From NCBI RefSeq assembly GCF_040954645.1, contig NC_092807.1, positions 28,885,054 through 28,949,053 on the forward strand: 64,000 nt of DNA. The letters run 5' to 3'. A program made the position numbers and the translations under genes. Source of the DNA: Diabrotica undecimpunctata (Eukaryota; Arthropoda; Insecta; Coleoptera; Chrysomelidae). The notes under the pieces were generated by a model that was given only the letters and a program-made list of their open reading frames with translations, had not been told where the DNA came from and searched no databases. This document shows, piece by piece, positions 23,570-35,105 of this stretch; positions within the stretch are counted from its first letter, which is position 1, and each line of letters starts with the position of its first letter.

Positions 23570-24363
23570 TATATAATATAATATGTATTAATATTATAAT
23601 TTATGTGATATGTTTTGTATTATTTAAAATTAAACGTTTATAATTATTTTAGGCTTTTGTATTTCAAAATAATCACTGTTTTACCGAGAACTGTCAATTT
23701 TGAAATCCGTTAGTGTCATGTCTAATTGGCAAATCCTTTACGTGTTTGGTTCATACGCTGGTGGTTGTGAGTTCGAATCCCAATTATGAATTTCCTTTTT
23801 TATTTTTGAAATATTTAAAAACCTCACGTTAATCTTATTAAATATATGTAATATACGCAAAAAACATAAATTTTAAAATAAAATAAAAATTTACAACATA
23901 ATCCGAGTTGTTGGTTTTTTATTTTTATCTTCGTAAAGTAAGTTATGTATATTGGCAGTTTTAAATACTTATGAATATTACATTTTAATTTATATTGTAT
24001 TATTATATTGAATTATGTTGCAGTGTATTTATTGTATTGTAATTTTTATATTAACAACAAAATAAACAATGAATTTTACGGCAGAGTATGTGTAATTTTT
24101 TTTTTGCATTCAACTCCTTTTATACATATATAAAAATAAAAATATATATTTTCATTAAAATATTGAGACAATCCTTCATTTACTATACTCCTATTACAGG
24201 TCAAATGTTTATATACAGCAAACGATGCACCATATACCCATATAACTAATTATTTTTTCTCTTTCTGCTCTCTCTTACCTATAGCATTACATATGTAATG
24301 ATTGTGCAGATTGACTCCTATATAAATTTTTAACGGCGAATGCGTGTATAGAAGTATAACTTC
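23346..24363. mobile_element. MITE with ~105-bp inverted ends
   Basis: The left end (from 23346) and the reverse complement of the right end (to 24363) align for about 105 bp, including GAAGTTATACTTCTATAC, a GTCAATCTG-like block, ATTACATATGTAA and GTAAGAGAGAG. Both tips are the near-palindrome GAAGTTATACTTC. No transposase is encoded; the middle is AT-rich with a TATATA tract. The element sits inside the decayed LINE. The 83-codon minus frame at 24250-24501 overlaps its right arm and is not a gene. Superfamily unknown. Confidence 0.75.
23712..23790 (+). other. tRNA-like pol III A and B boxes inside the MITE
   Basis: TGTCTAATTGGC (23719-23730) resembles an A box, and GAGTTCGAATCCC (23769-23781) is a perfect B box. 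They are about 50 nt apart, as in tRNA genes. I could not fold a convincing acceptor or anticodon stem, so it is a tRNA-derived or tRNA-like relic, not a tRNA gene. Confidence 0.45.
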
Positions 24364-25715
24364 TACCGGCAGTCCCACTGGACTGCCACACCCGTTTTTT
24401 TGTTTCTTTGACATTTTCTTTACAGTGGTGACGGTGATTTCAACAATTTTAATATCGTCTGCTTTGCTAGTAGTAATTTTGGTCCAGTACATGCAGTACA
24501 TATTAAGTAGTATATATATATATATATTAATAGTTATACTCTAATTTGTGCTGTTCTTCCTACTTTTTTAGCATTGTATTAGAGAGGAGAGGTGACAGTG
24601 CGTCTTCTTCTTTTATGCCACTGTTTATTTTAAACGATTCAGAGAGTTGGTTATCTATCTGTTCTCTGGATCTACACTGACATTTATATATATTTTCAAT
24701 AGGCTGAATCATGTTTTTTGGTTTTAAAAATTTTAACGTTACATTTTACATTTAATTTTTTTTTAATGCTGTCGTATGCTTGCCAGAAGTCTATGAAAAG
24801 ATCACGAATAGTTCTACTAAATTCCCATCCTTTTTTAAGTAGCCCCCTTAGAGTAAAAATCTGACCTATGGTCGATCTATTTTTCTTCTGGCTAATATTC
24901 TCCAATGATATTTTCTACAAAAAAAGTGTTAGTCAACCTAATAGGATATTCGATAAGATTTTATACGTCCTATCCAGTAAGGAGATTTCTTTATAGTTGG
25001 AGCATTTGGTTTTGTCTCCATTTATATGGATAGTGATTATTAAACCTTTGTATCATTACTTTGGTATTTTCTTTTCATTATGTATAAGTGTTATTAGTTT
25101 GTGTAAGTGTCTAAGCAAAGTCTCCCCTCTCTACACGAGAAATTTGGTCAGTATATTTTCGGAGCCTGAAGCTTTTGCATTCTTTAATTTTTTAATTGCT
25201 TGATATGTTTCGTCTTTTTTGATTTCTCTATCGGTATATCGACTCCAAGGTATATTATCTTCTTTATGTTTTTTCTGTTGATGTATGTGTGGTAATGTTC
25301 TGAAATATTCTTGCCATGCTTGGAGCCCCTCTTCGTTTGTTATTAGTTTATCAGTATTTTTCCTGAGTACAAACACGCAATTAGGTCTGAAGCCTATCTT
25401 TTCATTTGACACTGATTTGTAAAACGCTCGACTATTTAACCCTTGTCTAGTCCTTTCCATTTCTTCATGTTTTTGTTGTTTGTATTTCTATTTTTTTTAA
25501 TGAGTTTTGTTGTTTCTCGTCATGATATATGTTTTTCTTTACTTTTGGTTGTTTCTTATTTAATCATAATGTTTCTCTCTTTCTTAAAGTTTTTCCTTGG
25601 CATTTCCTATTAAACCATTTCTTTGCTTCCTTCCTGCTTTTTCCTATTGTTAGTTTTACTGTCTTTGTAGTTGGTTTTTCCATTTGCTTTTATGAATTTT
25701 CTACCATATCGACCG

Positions 25716-25754
25716 ACTATAGTAGACCAGATCATTGATCTGGTCTACTATAGT
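25716..25754. repeat. Perfect 19-bp palindrome with a 1-nt centre
   Basis: ACTATAGTAGACCAGATCA (25716-25734) and its exact reverse complement (25736-25754) flank a single T. It lies in the decayed LINE between endonuclease and RT, where no such structure is expected. Confidence 0.95.
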
Positions 25755-26560
25755 TAGTTGTTGCACCATTTCCTGTACGTAATCTTCTTGTTTTTTTTTC
25801 ATTTTGCTGTTTTGTCATGTTCCATTTCAATGTTTCAATCCTTTATTTGTTTTAAGTTTCTGTGAAAATATTGTCAACATGAATTTTGATCTTACCCGGT
25901 TATGATCTATATCTCCTTCTACACACCTAGGTTTCTTACATCCAGAAGGTTACTTTTATGTCTAGCATCAACAACTATGTAGTCAATTTGGTTCCGTATG
26001 GAGACTCAAGTAAATTTAACAAGCCTATTATTAGCCGATGCTCTACGTGCCTTTGGTCATTGCTATTTAAGATATCGTGGAGGCTGTTTTATTGTATTAT
26101 AGGTATTAGGTTGGGTTATTTGCTGATTTTTGCATTGAAGTCTTCACAGGTTATTCGTATATCTGTTTTGGGGATTCTTTCAAGCGTTCTTTCTAGTTGT
26201 CCTCGGAAGTCATCTTTGATTGTTTCCTCTTTATCTTATGTCAGAGCATGTGCTAATAGAATTAAGACATTGTAGCATTTGTCTTTTAGTCTAATATAAT
26301 TAAGTTTCTTACTGATGTTTCTAAAGCCTACAATATTGTTCACGTACTCTTCTCGAATCACAAAACCTGTGCCAAATTCGTGTTTTCTTGTTTGGTTTTT
26401 ACTGTAGAAAATCAAAGCCTTGTCAATTCTTATGTTTTCAGTGTCTAGCTATTTAGTTCTTGTCATTTTCATAGATATCTGTTCGATTTCGAAGCACGTT
26501 TTCAGTTTTAATAGAAGACTGTTTTTTTATGAGGGCAGATTGTTGGCCTTTCGCTTAACA

Positions 26561-27559
26561 ATCCTTCTTTAACTGGGATCCGGACTGGTAATAATGACTG
26601 TTTAGCTACTCCATCCCCCCAAATGTCACTCTAGGCGGAGTTCTACTATACTCCAGTCATTCAGGTCATTCACCTCTCAATTTTGTCGGGCTTTCAATAA
26701 CGCCGATGTGTGCTTCCGCCCAGGGATGGTTGCTCCCCTTCTCGGGATTGAAAATTCTTTTGCTCAAAATATTGACGGTAATCGATAAAGTATTAAATTT
26801 TGAGCAACTTAAATTTAATAGAGTTTATTCAGAAAGTAAATACTGTTTGAGCTGTTTATGGTTGAAAACAGCAAACGTTTCATGAGAACATTGAATGAGA
26901 TTCATTTTTCACAAAATATTCTAGATACAATACAAAGTGAAATATGGCCGGTGAAAAAGGACATTTTTGAAAAAAATATTGAAGAAGATAACAGAAGTGA
27001 TAATTGTCAGGTTTATGTTTACTAAGGTTTTACGATTACAAAAATAAAATACGGATCTATCTTTATTTTTACAAACTTGGTGAGTATTATCTCCAAACAC
27101 TGTACTTATTATAAGGGTTTTTTGCTGTTGTTTCTTTGTTTGTTATGTTTAGAAACGGAAACATACAAAACATAAAAAACAATTTAAACTAGCGAATTTT
27201 CTGTAGCGATCTGCATACTATTAATTACACTAAAACACAACAATGCAGATTCTCCATGAGATAAGCGGGACGTACAAACTTCGCAACTTACGAATTTCTC
27301 TTGTAGTATGTAGAGTAGCCCTCAAGGATATTTTCACTGCATTACCAATGAAATTGTTTTGTATATACAAATTTATACAAGGTTTGTTGAAAACGATAAT
27401 CCGCTAAAATTCTGAGTTTAGAATATTGTACAAATACTTTTCTTAAAATCTGCCATAATATTAAAAAATCAAGTCAAGTTTGACAAGTTTAACATAAGTT
27501 TATTTTTGAAGTTTCGATTTCTACTTTAAATAATACAAACATTAATAAATTAAACAAAT
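26561..27559. other. LINE 5' leader remnant and unassigned DNA
   Basis: 26561-26770 is less AT-rich and reads like the 5' leader of the adjoining minus-strand LINE. Beyond it is AT-rich DNA. A 55-codon open frame at 26858-27024 (+), starting MVENSKRFMRTLNEIHFSQN and ending near CAG|GTTTATG, could be an N-terminal exon of the piggyBac-like gene downstream. The phase does not fit a splice to 27571, so I leave it unassigned. Confidence 0.4.
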
Positions 27560-27570
27560 ATTATTTATAG

Positions 27571-28297
27571 GCGTAGCTGGCTGTATTAGACCCACTTGTA
27601 GCAATTATAAAGATACTGTTGCCTTAGTTCAAAAGCCTAAAGCTCTCCAAGAGAATATTGTGATAGTTCCGCCTGGTTTAAAAGGTAACATTCGCGTTAA
27701 TACTTCTGACAGTATTATAGACACTTGGAAATTTCTGATTACTCTAGATATATTGGAAGAAGTAGTGCTTCGGACCAACGAAAAAATTAAAGTTATCCAA
27801 CAGCAATACGAGACATTCAAAGGAAACAAAAATTTCACAAATTTATGCGGTCCTGCTTTTATACATCCCGTTGATATTACAGAAATGGAAGCGTTTATGG
27901 ATTTGCTCTACATGCAAGGAATATTTAAATCTGGACACGGGAACTTTCGTTCAATGTGGGCAAGTGATGGAACAAGCCTTGATCTATTTCGATGTATAAT
28001 GACACTAGCAAGATTTTCCTTTATAATGTGTCTCCGATTTGTGATGCAACGACAAGAACTGAGAGAATAAAAGACCCTAAATTGGCCCAAATAATTAATA
28101 TATTTCTACAATTTGTACAAAATTGTTCCAACAACTACTCACCCAGATATTTTTTGACTATTGATTACATGTTATTTCTATTCAAAGGTTAATGTGGCTT
28201 CGGAATGTACATTCCGAATAAGCTAGCTAAATATGGCTTAAAAATACAAATTTTGGCAGATTCCAAGACGCATTTTATGTATAACGCAGAAATATAT
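27571..28297 (+). pseudogene. piggyBac-like transposase 2, N-terminal/catalytic half
   Basis: Blocks in order: MEAFMDLLYMQGIFKSGHGN, FRSMWASDGTSLDLFRCIMT, LARFSF, then after a frameshift near 28020 TERIKDPKLAQIINIFLQFV, YFLTIDYMLFLFKG-stop-CGF, and MYIPNKLAKYGLKIQILADS. The first catalytic Asp (T-I-D) is kept, unlike in copy 1, but the following F-R-G-R is F-K-G plus a TAA near 28190. The frame ends where the 28298-30890 transposon enters (NAEIYSS). The acidic N-terminus is not recognisable upstream of 27571. Confidence 0.8.
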
Positions 28298-28439
28298 AGT
28301 TCAGGAAATGAAGCTCGAAAAAAGTTAAAACCTCGCAATTTTTTCGTCCTACATGGATTGAGTTGAAATTTTAACAGAAGGTAGGTGATAGCCCAAGAAT
28401 CAAAATCTATATCGAACCGAAGTGCGCTGAAGGGTTTTA

Positions 28440-29170
28440 GGGGTGAAAACTACCCCTAATTGTCAAAAATTATAAAATAACATATTAAACCTGAATATGG
28501 GTAAGATTTGGTTTGAATTAGTTAAATAATGATTATTTTATACTTTTGAATAGAGTTCCATCATATTTCAACCCTCAAAAAGCAACCCTTGTTAGAGATA
28601 AATGTAAAAAATTACTAATTCTAAAAAAATTATTTCGCCTTGGATCGATTTGGATAAAAATTTGGATTTAAGCTCAATTCACCCGCTGCTTTATAGTTTA
28701 TGTCATGTCGACAAACCCTGATTGTTCTTAGGGGTGAAAACTACCCCTAATTGTCAAAAATTATAAAATAACATATTAAACCTGAATATGGGTAAGATTT
28801 GGTTTGAATTAATTAAATAATGATAGTTTCGTGCTTTTGAATAAAGTTCCATCATATTTCAACCTTTAAGAAGCGACCCTTGTTAGAGATTAATGTAAAA
28901 AAATAGTAATGCTAAGAAAATGATTTCGCCTTGGAACGATTTGCATAAAAATTTGGAATTAAGCTCAACTGACCCTCTGCTTTATAGTTTATGTCATGCC
29001 GATGAACCCTGATTGTTCTTAGGGGTGAAAACTACTCCTAATTTTTAAAAATTGTAAAATAACATTACAAATCTTAAGATGAGTGAAATTTGGTTTGGAT
29101 TAGTTAAATAGTGATTTTTTTATACTTTAAAATACAATTTCATAAATTTTCAACCCTTAAAAATCAATTG
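28440..29170 (+). repeat. Tandem repeat, 291-bp unit, ~2.5 copies
   Basis: The phrase GGGGTGAAAACTACYCCTAA starts units at 28440, 28731 and 29022, exactly 291 bp apart. The third unit is partial and more diverged. Within units, CATATTAAACCTGAATATGG and TTCCATCATATTTCAACC recur. The block lies just inside the left inverted end. Confidence 0.9.
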
Positions 29171-29409
29171 TTATGAGTGCTATAGGTGAAAACAATTTTT
29201 TGCCAAAATTTTGCAACTTTACAACTTTTGAAAATCACCCTTTACAACAATGCAGTTTTTATAAACCAATTTAATAGATATAAATTGAAAAAATTAGAAT
29301 TAAATACAAAAAAATTTATCAACATAAAAAGGCACCATATATTCTTATACATTTACATAAATAGTTGAAAATATTTAAATTTATAGGTAAAACAATCATA
29401 ATATTAATT

Positions 29410-29700
29410 TTATTCGTCATCAATTACATCTTCATCGTGATCTATGTCATCCTCATCTTCTTCAATTATTGGTGGACTATTATTGCACCCTTCACCTGAG
29501 CACCCAGAACAAGTAGAGTTACAGGATAAACCAACTTTTCTGCACCCACATGAAACGCCGCATCCTTTTTTGCATTGGCAAAAAATAATTTTCAAAAGTT
29601 CATCGGGTGCAGGTTGTTTGTTCATGCGTACGTGGGCATCAACAGTGGGCAGAAGAGATGATAGCTTAACCGCACAGTTTTTCGTTGTAGCTTTGATGTA
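29410..29700 (-). pseudogene. Cys-rich C-terminal fragment of a transposon protein
   Basis: The minus frame, open from about 29700 and ending at 29410, contains NCAVKLSSLLPTVDAH, then APDELLKIIFCQCKKGCG, SCGCRKVGLSCNSTCSGCSG and an Asp/Glu tail. The C-x-C-x3-C-G-x4-C-x-C pattern resembles CXC (tesmin/TSO1-like) Cys-rich tails seen at the end of many insect transposon-derived proteins, from general knowledge. About 40 residues usual between the two blocks seem deleted. Probably the last remnant of the element's own protein. Confidence 0.55.
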
Positions 29701-30902
29701 CTATACTAATGGAATTTTCCGGAAAAAAAAAATTAATTGGTTTTTTTAACGTATTTCCTTCATTTTTAACGATAGAGTGTTTCTTCAAAAACGATTTTGT
29801 AGAGGGTTTTAAGAGCTACAAGGATCTGTGAATTAAATCTTTTTGGAACCCTTGGTTTTTAAATGGGGTGAGTTTAAAAGGCTCGAAAAAGATGGTGCTT
29901 GATCGTAAATCGATGCTTTAAACGGCTATATCTCGCCAAATATTCATTGTACAACAAATCTAAATAAAGGAAAATTTTAGTCATTAAAAAAGCTACAATT
30001 TAGTAGATTTTTATTTTTTTCATATATTCAGTATTTTCGGGGATATTTAAAAAAAGACGGGTAAAAAATATGAAATTGTAAATCGTTTCTCGCTTTAAGC
30101 TGTACTTTTTCTAAAACTAAGCAATTTAAATAGGCCAAACTTCTTGGACGTATTAACAATACATGTACAAAGAGAATTGCAGAAGGGTGAAGATCGATTT
30201 TAATTATGAGGGTAGTTAGGGGGTTGTTTTCATCGATTTTTTCGTAAAAAAATGAGGTATTAACCTTATTTCCATCATAACTCACTCAATTTTTGAACTA
30301 GAGTCTTTTTTTATGATAGGTCTATTTATGCTCTTTAAAAAAGGTTCTATGAGTTTTCTTCCAAAAATGCATCGTTTTCTTGATATTTGTCTTTGAATCT
30401 TTCAAATTTGGCATTTGAAGAAAACCGCTGAACATTGATAGGCCGTATTTCGGTTCCTATTATATCGCAAAAACATTTTAAAAAATGAATTGTATTTGTC
30501 TTTTTAAAAGCTACAAATTTGTTTTCTACAATTTTTTTGATAAAATGCACCATTTTCGAGTTATTCGCGAAAAATCGATTAAAAACGTCGATTTTTTCGT
30601 CTAAAAGTTGTTACTTTCAATCGCGAATAACTTGAAAAATATCAGTTTTACAAAAAAAATGTATACAACATTTTTTGTTTAGAATCACGTTTTTAATCGA
30701 AACCTGTAGTTAAAACGTAAAAAAAATTTTTCACCCCCGAGATGGGGTGGCAACCACCCCCAAGGCTTTGGCGCACTTTGGTTCGATATATATTTTAATC
30801 CTTAGGCTATTACCTACCTTCTGTTAAAATTTCAAGTCAATCCACGCAGGACGAAAAAATTGCGAGGTGAAATGCTTCATTTCCTGGACTAATACAGTGG
30901 CA

Positions 30903-31390
30903 AAAACCAAAACAAAACTGCAAAATCACCCTTCTCTCATCCTACTGAAGTTGTTTTACGGGTTGCTCACCCAATTCATAGGCAAAAGACGTAATGTTAC
31001 TGGCGATAACTGGTACACTTCGGTAGAAATGGTTCGTGAATTAAAAAAAAAAAAGGATATTCCTTACGTTGGCACAATTAAAAAATATATAATATAATTA
31101 TATTTTTATATTATAATATAATTCCAACAGAATTTCTACCTAAAAAAAAGGCTAGTTAATACTTCTTCATTTCGATTCATTTCTGATGTTACCATGGTAT
31201 TTTAGGTACCTAAGAAAGCCAAAAGTTTAATACTGATATCTACAATGCACTATGACAATGTTGTTGATGAGAAAACAACCTTGTATCAGTAATGTGCCAA
31301 TTATTCTGTAGCTCGAAGATCACAAAGACGGAAAATGACAGTGTTTTTTGCTGTTCTAAATACTGCAGGTGTTTGGAAAAATGTCAAGAC
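30903..31390 (+). pseudogene. piggyBac-like transposase 2, C-terminal half
   Basis: After the interrupting transposon, two frames give HPTEVVLRVAHPI and GKRRNVTGDNWYTSVEMVRE. The second contains the catalytic Asp (D-N-W-Y-T-S). Then come PYVGTIKK, a frame break at a TATAAT tract near 31085-31125, FISDVTMVF and MHYDNVVDEKTTLY. The K-G-G-V-D block with the third Asp is missing; the text jumps to a YSVARRSQR-like stretch. Inactive on several counts. Confidence 0.75.
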
Positions 31391-31440
31391 TTATTTAAAT
31401 ATTTTATTTTTAATATTCAGAATATGACCTTATTTAGTTT

Positions 31441-33232
31441 TAAATCTTTTATTTAATCATAGTATATTAGCTAAGTATAATATGGCTTTAGTTCATCTTT
31501 TAAATTTTCGAACTCAAATTGGCTGATTTTTTATTGTCAAGTTCTGAGAATTCAGTTGTCTGAAAACAACATGTTTTTGGGAAACATTTATCAACCCAAA
31601 CACTTCAGAGTCCTTAAGGAAACGTACCCATTCTTTGTGTAGAAAGTTTAAAATGCTACTTTACGCTTAATTTACGGCTATTTACGGAGGTCCTAAGAAC
31701 AGAAGAACCACCCCAATGGATTCGCGTACATACATATTTTGTTTCGTATGATCGGCCACTCTACACCAACCTCTCGTCAAGAATACAAGCAAGCAAACCA
31801 GCATCGGGTGTGCATCCCATTTTTTCCCTTAGGCCTTAGACTCCGAGCGAGGCCCAACCACAGACAAAAGGTAAGTGAATCTCATATATAATTGACAATA
31901 AGATATTAAATCTGCCAATTGTTATTTGAATTGCATTTTATTTTACATATCCATTTACGAACATTTGCTATTTTTCGCTAATTTACTTACAAACAAATTA
32001 TTGCATTTTTTCGTTATTATTATTTATCGAATATCATTTAACCAGCGACCTCATTAAGTTTTATACAAAACATTTGGTTGTTGCCATTTTCTAGCCGAGC
32101 AGCAAAAGGGCGCGTCGAACGTCGTCACGCTGTTCATTGGAAACCAAAACGTACTATCGAATGGCGAAAACAAAGAATTCAGTTACGTCGGATTGGCGCA
32201 GTCAATAGGAATCGCCATCGAATCCATCACTAGTTTCTACGGAAAATGGAAGAAGACCAAGGGCAAAAGGTGATGAGACTGTCTACAAGAATGATAACTG
32301 GACTCAGATTTGATAGGAAAAAGGCGAAGGCGTGTAGGGAAAACCATCGCAAATGCAGCCAAGGCGTATATCTTATCTTTGGATTTATTTAATACTAATG
32401 AGAATTTTATACTGTGGGATTTTAACAATCTTAATATTATTTTTGGGCGTAATTCATATTATATTGTTCCCGTGTAGTTCTTTTGTTTTAATTTAATAAT
32501 TAAACGATCAAATTAAGTATAATAAAAAAAAATTTAAATGAGTCTTGACACTTCAGCGGGTATTAACGCCAGAGTGTTGTATCAGATTGTAAATAAATTC
32601 TATTCCTCGGAAAAAATTTCGAAAACAATTAGCTCAAAGCTTGTACATTACACACATGAAGAGAATAATGTATAACTCCAATGTGCCCCGACAGATTTGA
32701 GTTATTGCGGCAGATATTCTTGGCACTAAATTTGAGTGTTTTTGAGCCTCCTTAAGTAATGAGAATCGAAAAAGTAAGAGATGTCATCTCTGTCCACCCA
32801 AGAAAGACAGAAAAACGAATCTTATAGACCCACTTGTAATACTTATGTAATTACTTTTGACTTATAGTAGTAAAGGGTTAAAATGATGTTGCCAATATTG
32901 TTAAATTGCGTTCGTCAGATGACCTTATTGTAAGGTAGACGACCATTGGACCGTATGTTAAATGAAAAGATTAAAGAATAGTTCTTAAAGAATCAGATGA
33001 TAAAAAGAGAAAAATCAAAGCAGCGGCTCTAGTTATGCTAAATGAGACCATTTGTTGACCAAATTCTTTGGCAGAATACAGTCGGCTCTGGTTACCCATA
33101 TTAAAAAGTAAATCCTTAAAAAGAAAACTAAAACATATCGATGATACATCATTTATGTTTTTAAACAACATACATCTAAAATCACAGTTTGGTGTTCATT
33201 GAGAGTAGTATTGAGAGTTTAGACATATATTA
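31441..33232. other. Possible LTR remnant with tRNA-Ser-type primer-binding site
   Basis: At 32194-32210, TGGCGCAGTCAATAGGA resembles the T-G-G-C-G-C-A-G-T-C-x-x-T-A-G-G-A primer-binding site of insect Ty3/gypsy elements. Sequence upstream (about 31500-32193) would be the LTR. It includes a plausible 5' splice site (GGTAAGTG, ~31870). No gag or pol follows; 32430-33232 holds nothing recognisable. Low confidence as an element, useful as a pointer. Confidence 0.35.
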
Positions 33233-34574
33233 TACAGTCGCGATCATAAAATCCGGGTCACCTTGAAAATTTCAAGTTTTTGGAATATTTTTGCCTCTGG
33301 TGCAGTAATAACCTTTTTTTAGGCTAACGTATGTTTTATTTGTCATCAATGTTTGTTTTGAAAGAAAAAAAATCGGTTTTTTATTGTTTTTATTGAAAAA
33401 GCAGAAAACAAACCAAATTGTTGATAAAACAGGCATACGAAAAAAATGGAAAATACCGAACGTGGTAAAATGTCAGTGAAATTTCAATGATTAATATCGT
33501 GTATTGCCTCCACTTGCTTTAATGACCTCTTGCAGACGACGGGGCATACTCTCAATTTTTCTCCGGATTACATGTTGTGGTATGTTATTCCACTCTCTCA
33601 CTAACAGATCCTTAAGCTCCTGTCCCAGATATGTTCGATGGGATTCAGGTCCGGAGACCTAGCTGGCCAGGGTAACCTCGTAATTCCAACCTCGTCCAAG
33701 TATTGCATACTGATCGTGGCAACGTGCGTTCGCGCGTTGTTCTGCATAAAAACGACGTTTTCTCCAAGCCTTGCCATGGTATGCATAACATGTTCTTCCA
33801 CAAGGATCCATTTTCGATGAAGGGTAATTCTGTGCAGAAGTCGAAAGATACACCTCACCAAGCCATAAACGAGCCTCCACCAACTGGCATTCTTGGAGCA
33901 ATGCAAGCTTGTGAAAATCATTCACCGGTTCTCCTCCAAACTCTTACACGTCCATCGGATCCAGTTAGGCAGAAACGGGATTCATCTGAGAATAACTCTT
34001 TGCTCCAATCGTTAATTCCCAAATGCGCATATTGTCGAGCAAAAGTTAGTTGTGCAACTCGATGCGCCAGGCGAAGTGGCGGTCCTGTAGCCATTACCCG
34101 AGAAGATAGTCCAAAAGAACTAAATCTTCTCCTGACTGTTGCAACGCTAACATTGCGATTTCGTACTTCCTGTAGACGATTTCGATGCATAAGAAAACGG
34201 TCATCTCGTACCGTGGTCATTCTTCTTCGTCCAGAGCCAGGTCGTCTGGATAGCAAACGGTGGCAATTTAGCAATAGCAAAATGGTGGCAATAATAAACG
34301 TTTGTTCGTTGCGTTTGAACAGAAAGTCGAAGCACAAATGATATATTTAAAACAAGCGGCAGTTACAGGTACCGTTCATTTTGGGAAGTGTGCGCTTTCC
34401 CGCGAAATCGGCACTATTGAAATTCTTTGTTGCAAAGGAAACCGCTAACCCGACAACAATTCCCAGAAACATGCATTAGTTTGTATTTGTGTTATTATTA
34501 TTTACGATAAAGCTCGTTAAAAATGAAAGATCGGTGATTTTCAAGGTGACCCGGATTTTATGATCGCGAGTGTA
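33233..34574 (-). mobile_element. Tc1-like element with both inverted ends
   Basis: The left end TACAGTCGCGATCATAAAAT (33233 on) and the reverse complement of the right end (TACACTCGCGATCATAAAAT, to 34574) continue matching through CCGGGTCACCTTGAAAAT, about 38 bp. The borders are TA, the Tc1/mariner target. Length 1.34 kb is near that of a complete element but the transposase lacks its first HTH region. The inverted ends are nearly identical, so it is younger than most neighbours. Confidence 0.9.
33601..34337 (-). pseudogene. Tc1-like transposase (DD34E), frameshifted
   Basis: Piece 34337-33918: SRRPGSGRRRMTTVRDDRFL (linker), NVSVATVRRRFSSFGLSSRV (HTH2) and SKELFSDESRFCLTGSDGRV (first Asp). 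After a frameshift near 33918, piece 33921-33601: EEHVMHTMARLGENVVFMQN, NARTHVATISMQYLDE and PWPARSPDLNPIEHIWDRSL (Glu in P-I-E-H). The second catalytic Asp (usual Q-D-N-A-x-x-H) is Asn here (Q-N-N-A), so the protein would be dead even without the frameshift. The HTH1 N-terminus is not readable. Confidence 0.85.
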
Positions 34575-35105
34575 CATTTTAAAGTAGACGGCTTTAAAAT
34601 GATATCGCCAATATTCTGCCGTATTAACTCAAAAGGGCGTATCTACTTTAAACTAGTTTGCGAGAAAAATCAGTTTTATTGGTTTTGATTAGAAAATCGT
34701 GATTTTTTTAAAAAGTTGTGACTTGTACCATATAGAAGTTAACAAATAGGTTTATACTGTCATGTGACAGATTTTGGTAGAGTATCAACTTGGGAAAACA
34801 ACACTTTTAACAGATACGCCTTTTTCACTCAACATGAGGTATATAATTAAGAACGTAACTACATGATTTATTTATTGCATTAAACAAATGAACGTTACAA
34901 TATTAATGTTGTATTAATTTCGTAAGTTATTTTTAATAATTAGGAAAAGTTAAAAAAGTAAACAACAGTACAGACTAACTAAAATATCATACTCAGTCAA
35001 ACAAATATAAATAATTAATACTTAATTTTCTACTTCGAACTAATTATTATATTATATTAATCACAAATTATTGTGTCCACATTTTCGCTGACAAAAATAT
35101 TTTTT

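Larger units (their letters stand above)
22745..26560 (-). mobile_element. RTE-like LINE, long but heavily decayed, carrying a MITE
   Basis: Read on the minus strand. An endonuclease lies at ~26420-25860 (GTGFVIREEYVNNIVGFRNI; ITCEDFNAKI, the usual G-D-F-N-A with Glu for Gly). The linker and RT start lie at 25460-25131 (EEGLQAWQEYFRTL; AIKKLKNAKASGSENI). DFWQAYDSI is near 24780, SGIKEEDALSPLLSN near 24610, and the C-terminal thumb at ~23300-22800 (GERFKYVKVTVSLDNN; GRPKIRWRD-like end). Many stops and frameshifts are present and no YADD block could be read. The MITE at 23346-24363 separates the palm remnants from the thumb. Confidence 0.7.
28298..30890. mobile_element. 2.6-kb DNA transposon with ~100-bp inverted ends, inside piggyBac 2
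   Basis: The left end from 28298 (AGTTCAGGAAATGAAGC) and the right end to 30890 are inverted copies. After a short indel they continue as CCTCGCAATTTTTTCGTCCT, AATTTTAACAGAAGGTAGGT and a TATCGAACC...GTGCGC block, about 100 bp in all. It interrupts the piggyBac coding region at both borders. It encodes only a Cys-rich C-terminal scrap (29410-29700, -) and holds 291-bp tandem repeats. Superfamily not recognised: the AG-start tips recall Polintons, but size and content do not. No clear target-site duplication is visible. Confidence 0.75.
27560..31440 (+). mobile_element. piggyBac-like element 2, interrupted
   Basis: Transposase coding at 27571-28297 resumes at about 30903-31390. The interruption is a 2.6-kb transposon (28298-30890). 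No TTAA-bordered inverted ends could be recognised on either side, so the outer limits are approximate. Confidence 0.75.

Noticed and set aside
25958..26275. 105-codon plus-strand frame
   Set aside because: Antisense to the LINE endonuclease region, which shows recognisable motifs on the minus strand.
28298..30890. Polinton/Maverick assignment from AG-starting inverted ends
   Set aside because: Far too short, no polymerase, integrase or capsid genes, and no clear 6-bp duplication.
33703..34341. 212-codon plus-strand open frame
   Set aside because: It is antisense to the Tc1 transposase, whose minus-strand frame has clear DDE motifs.
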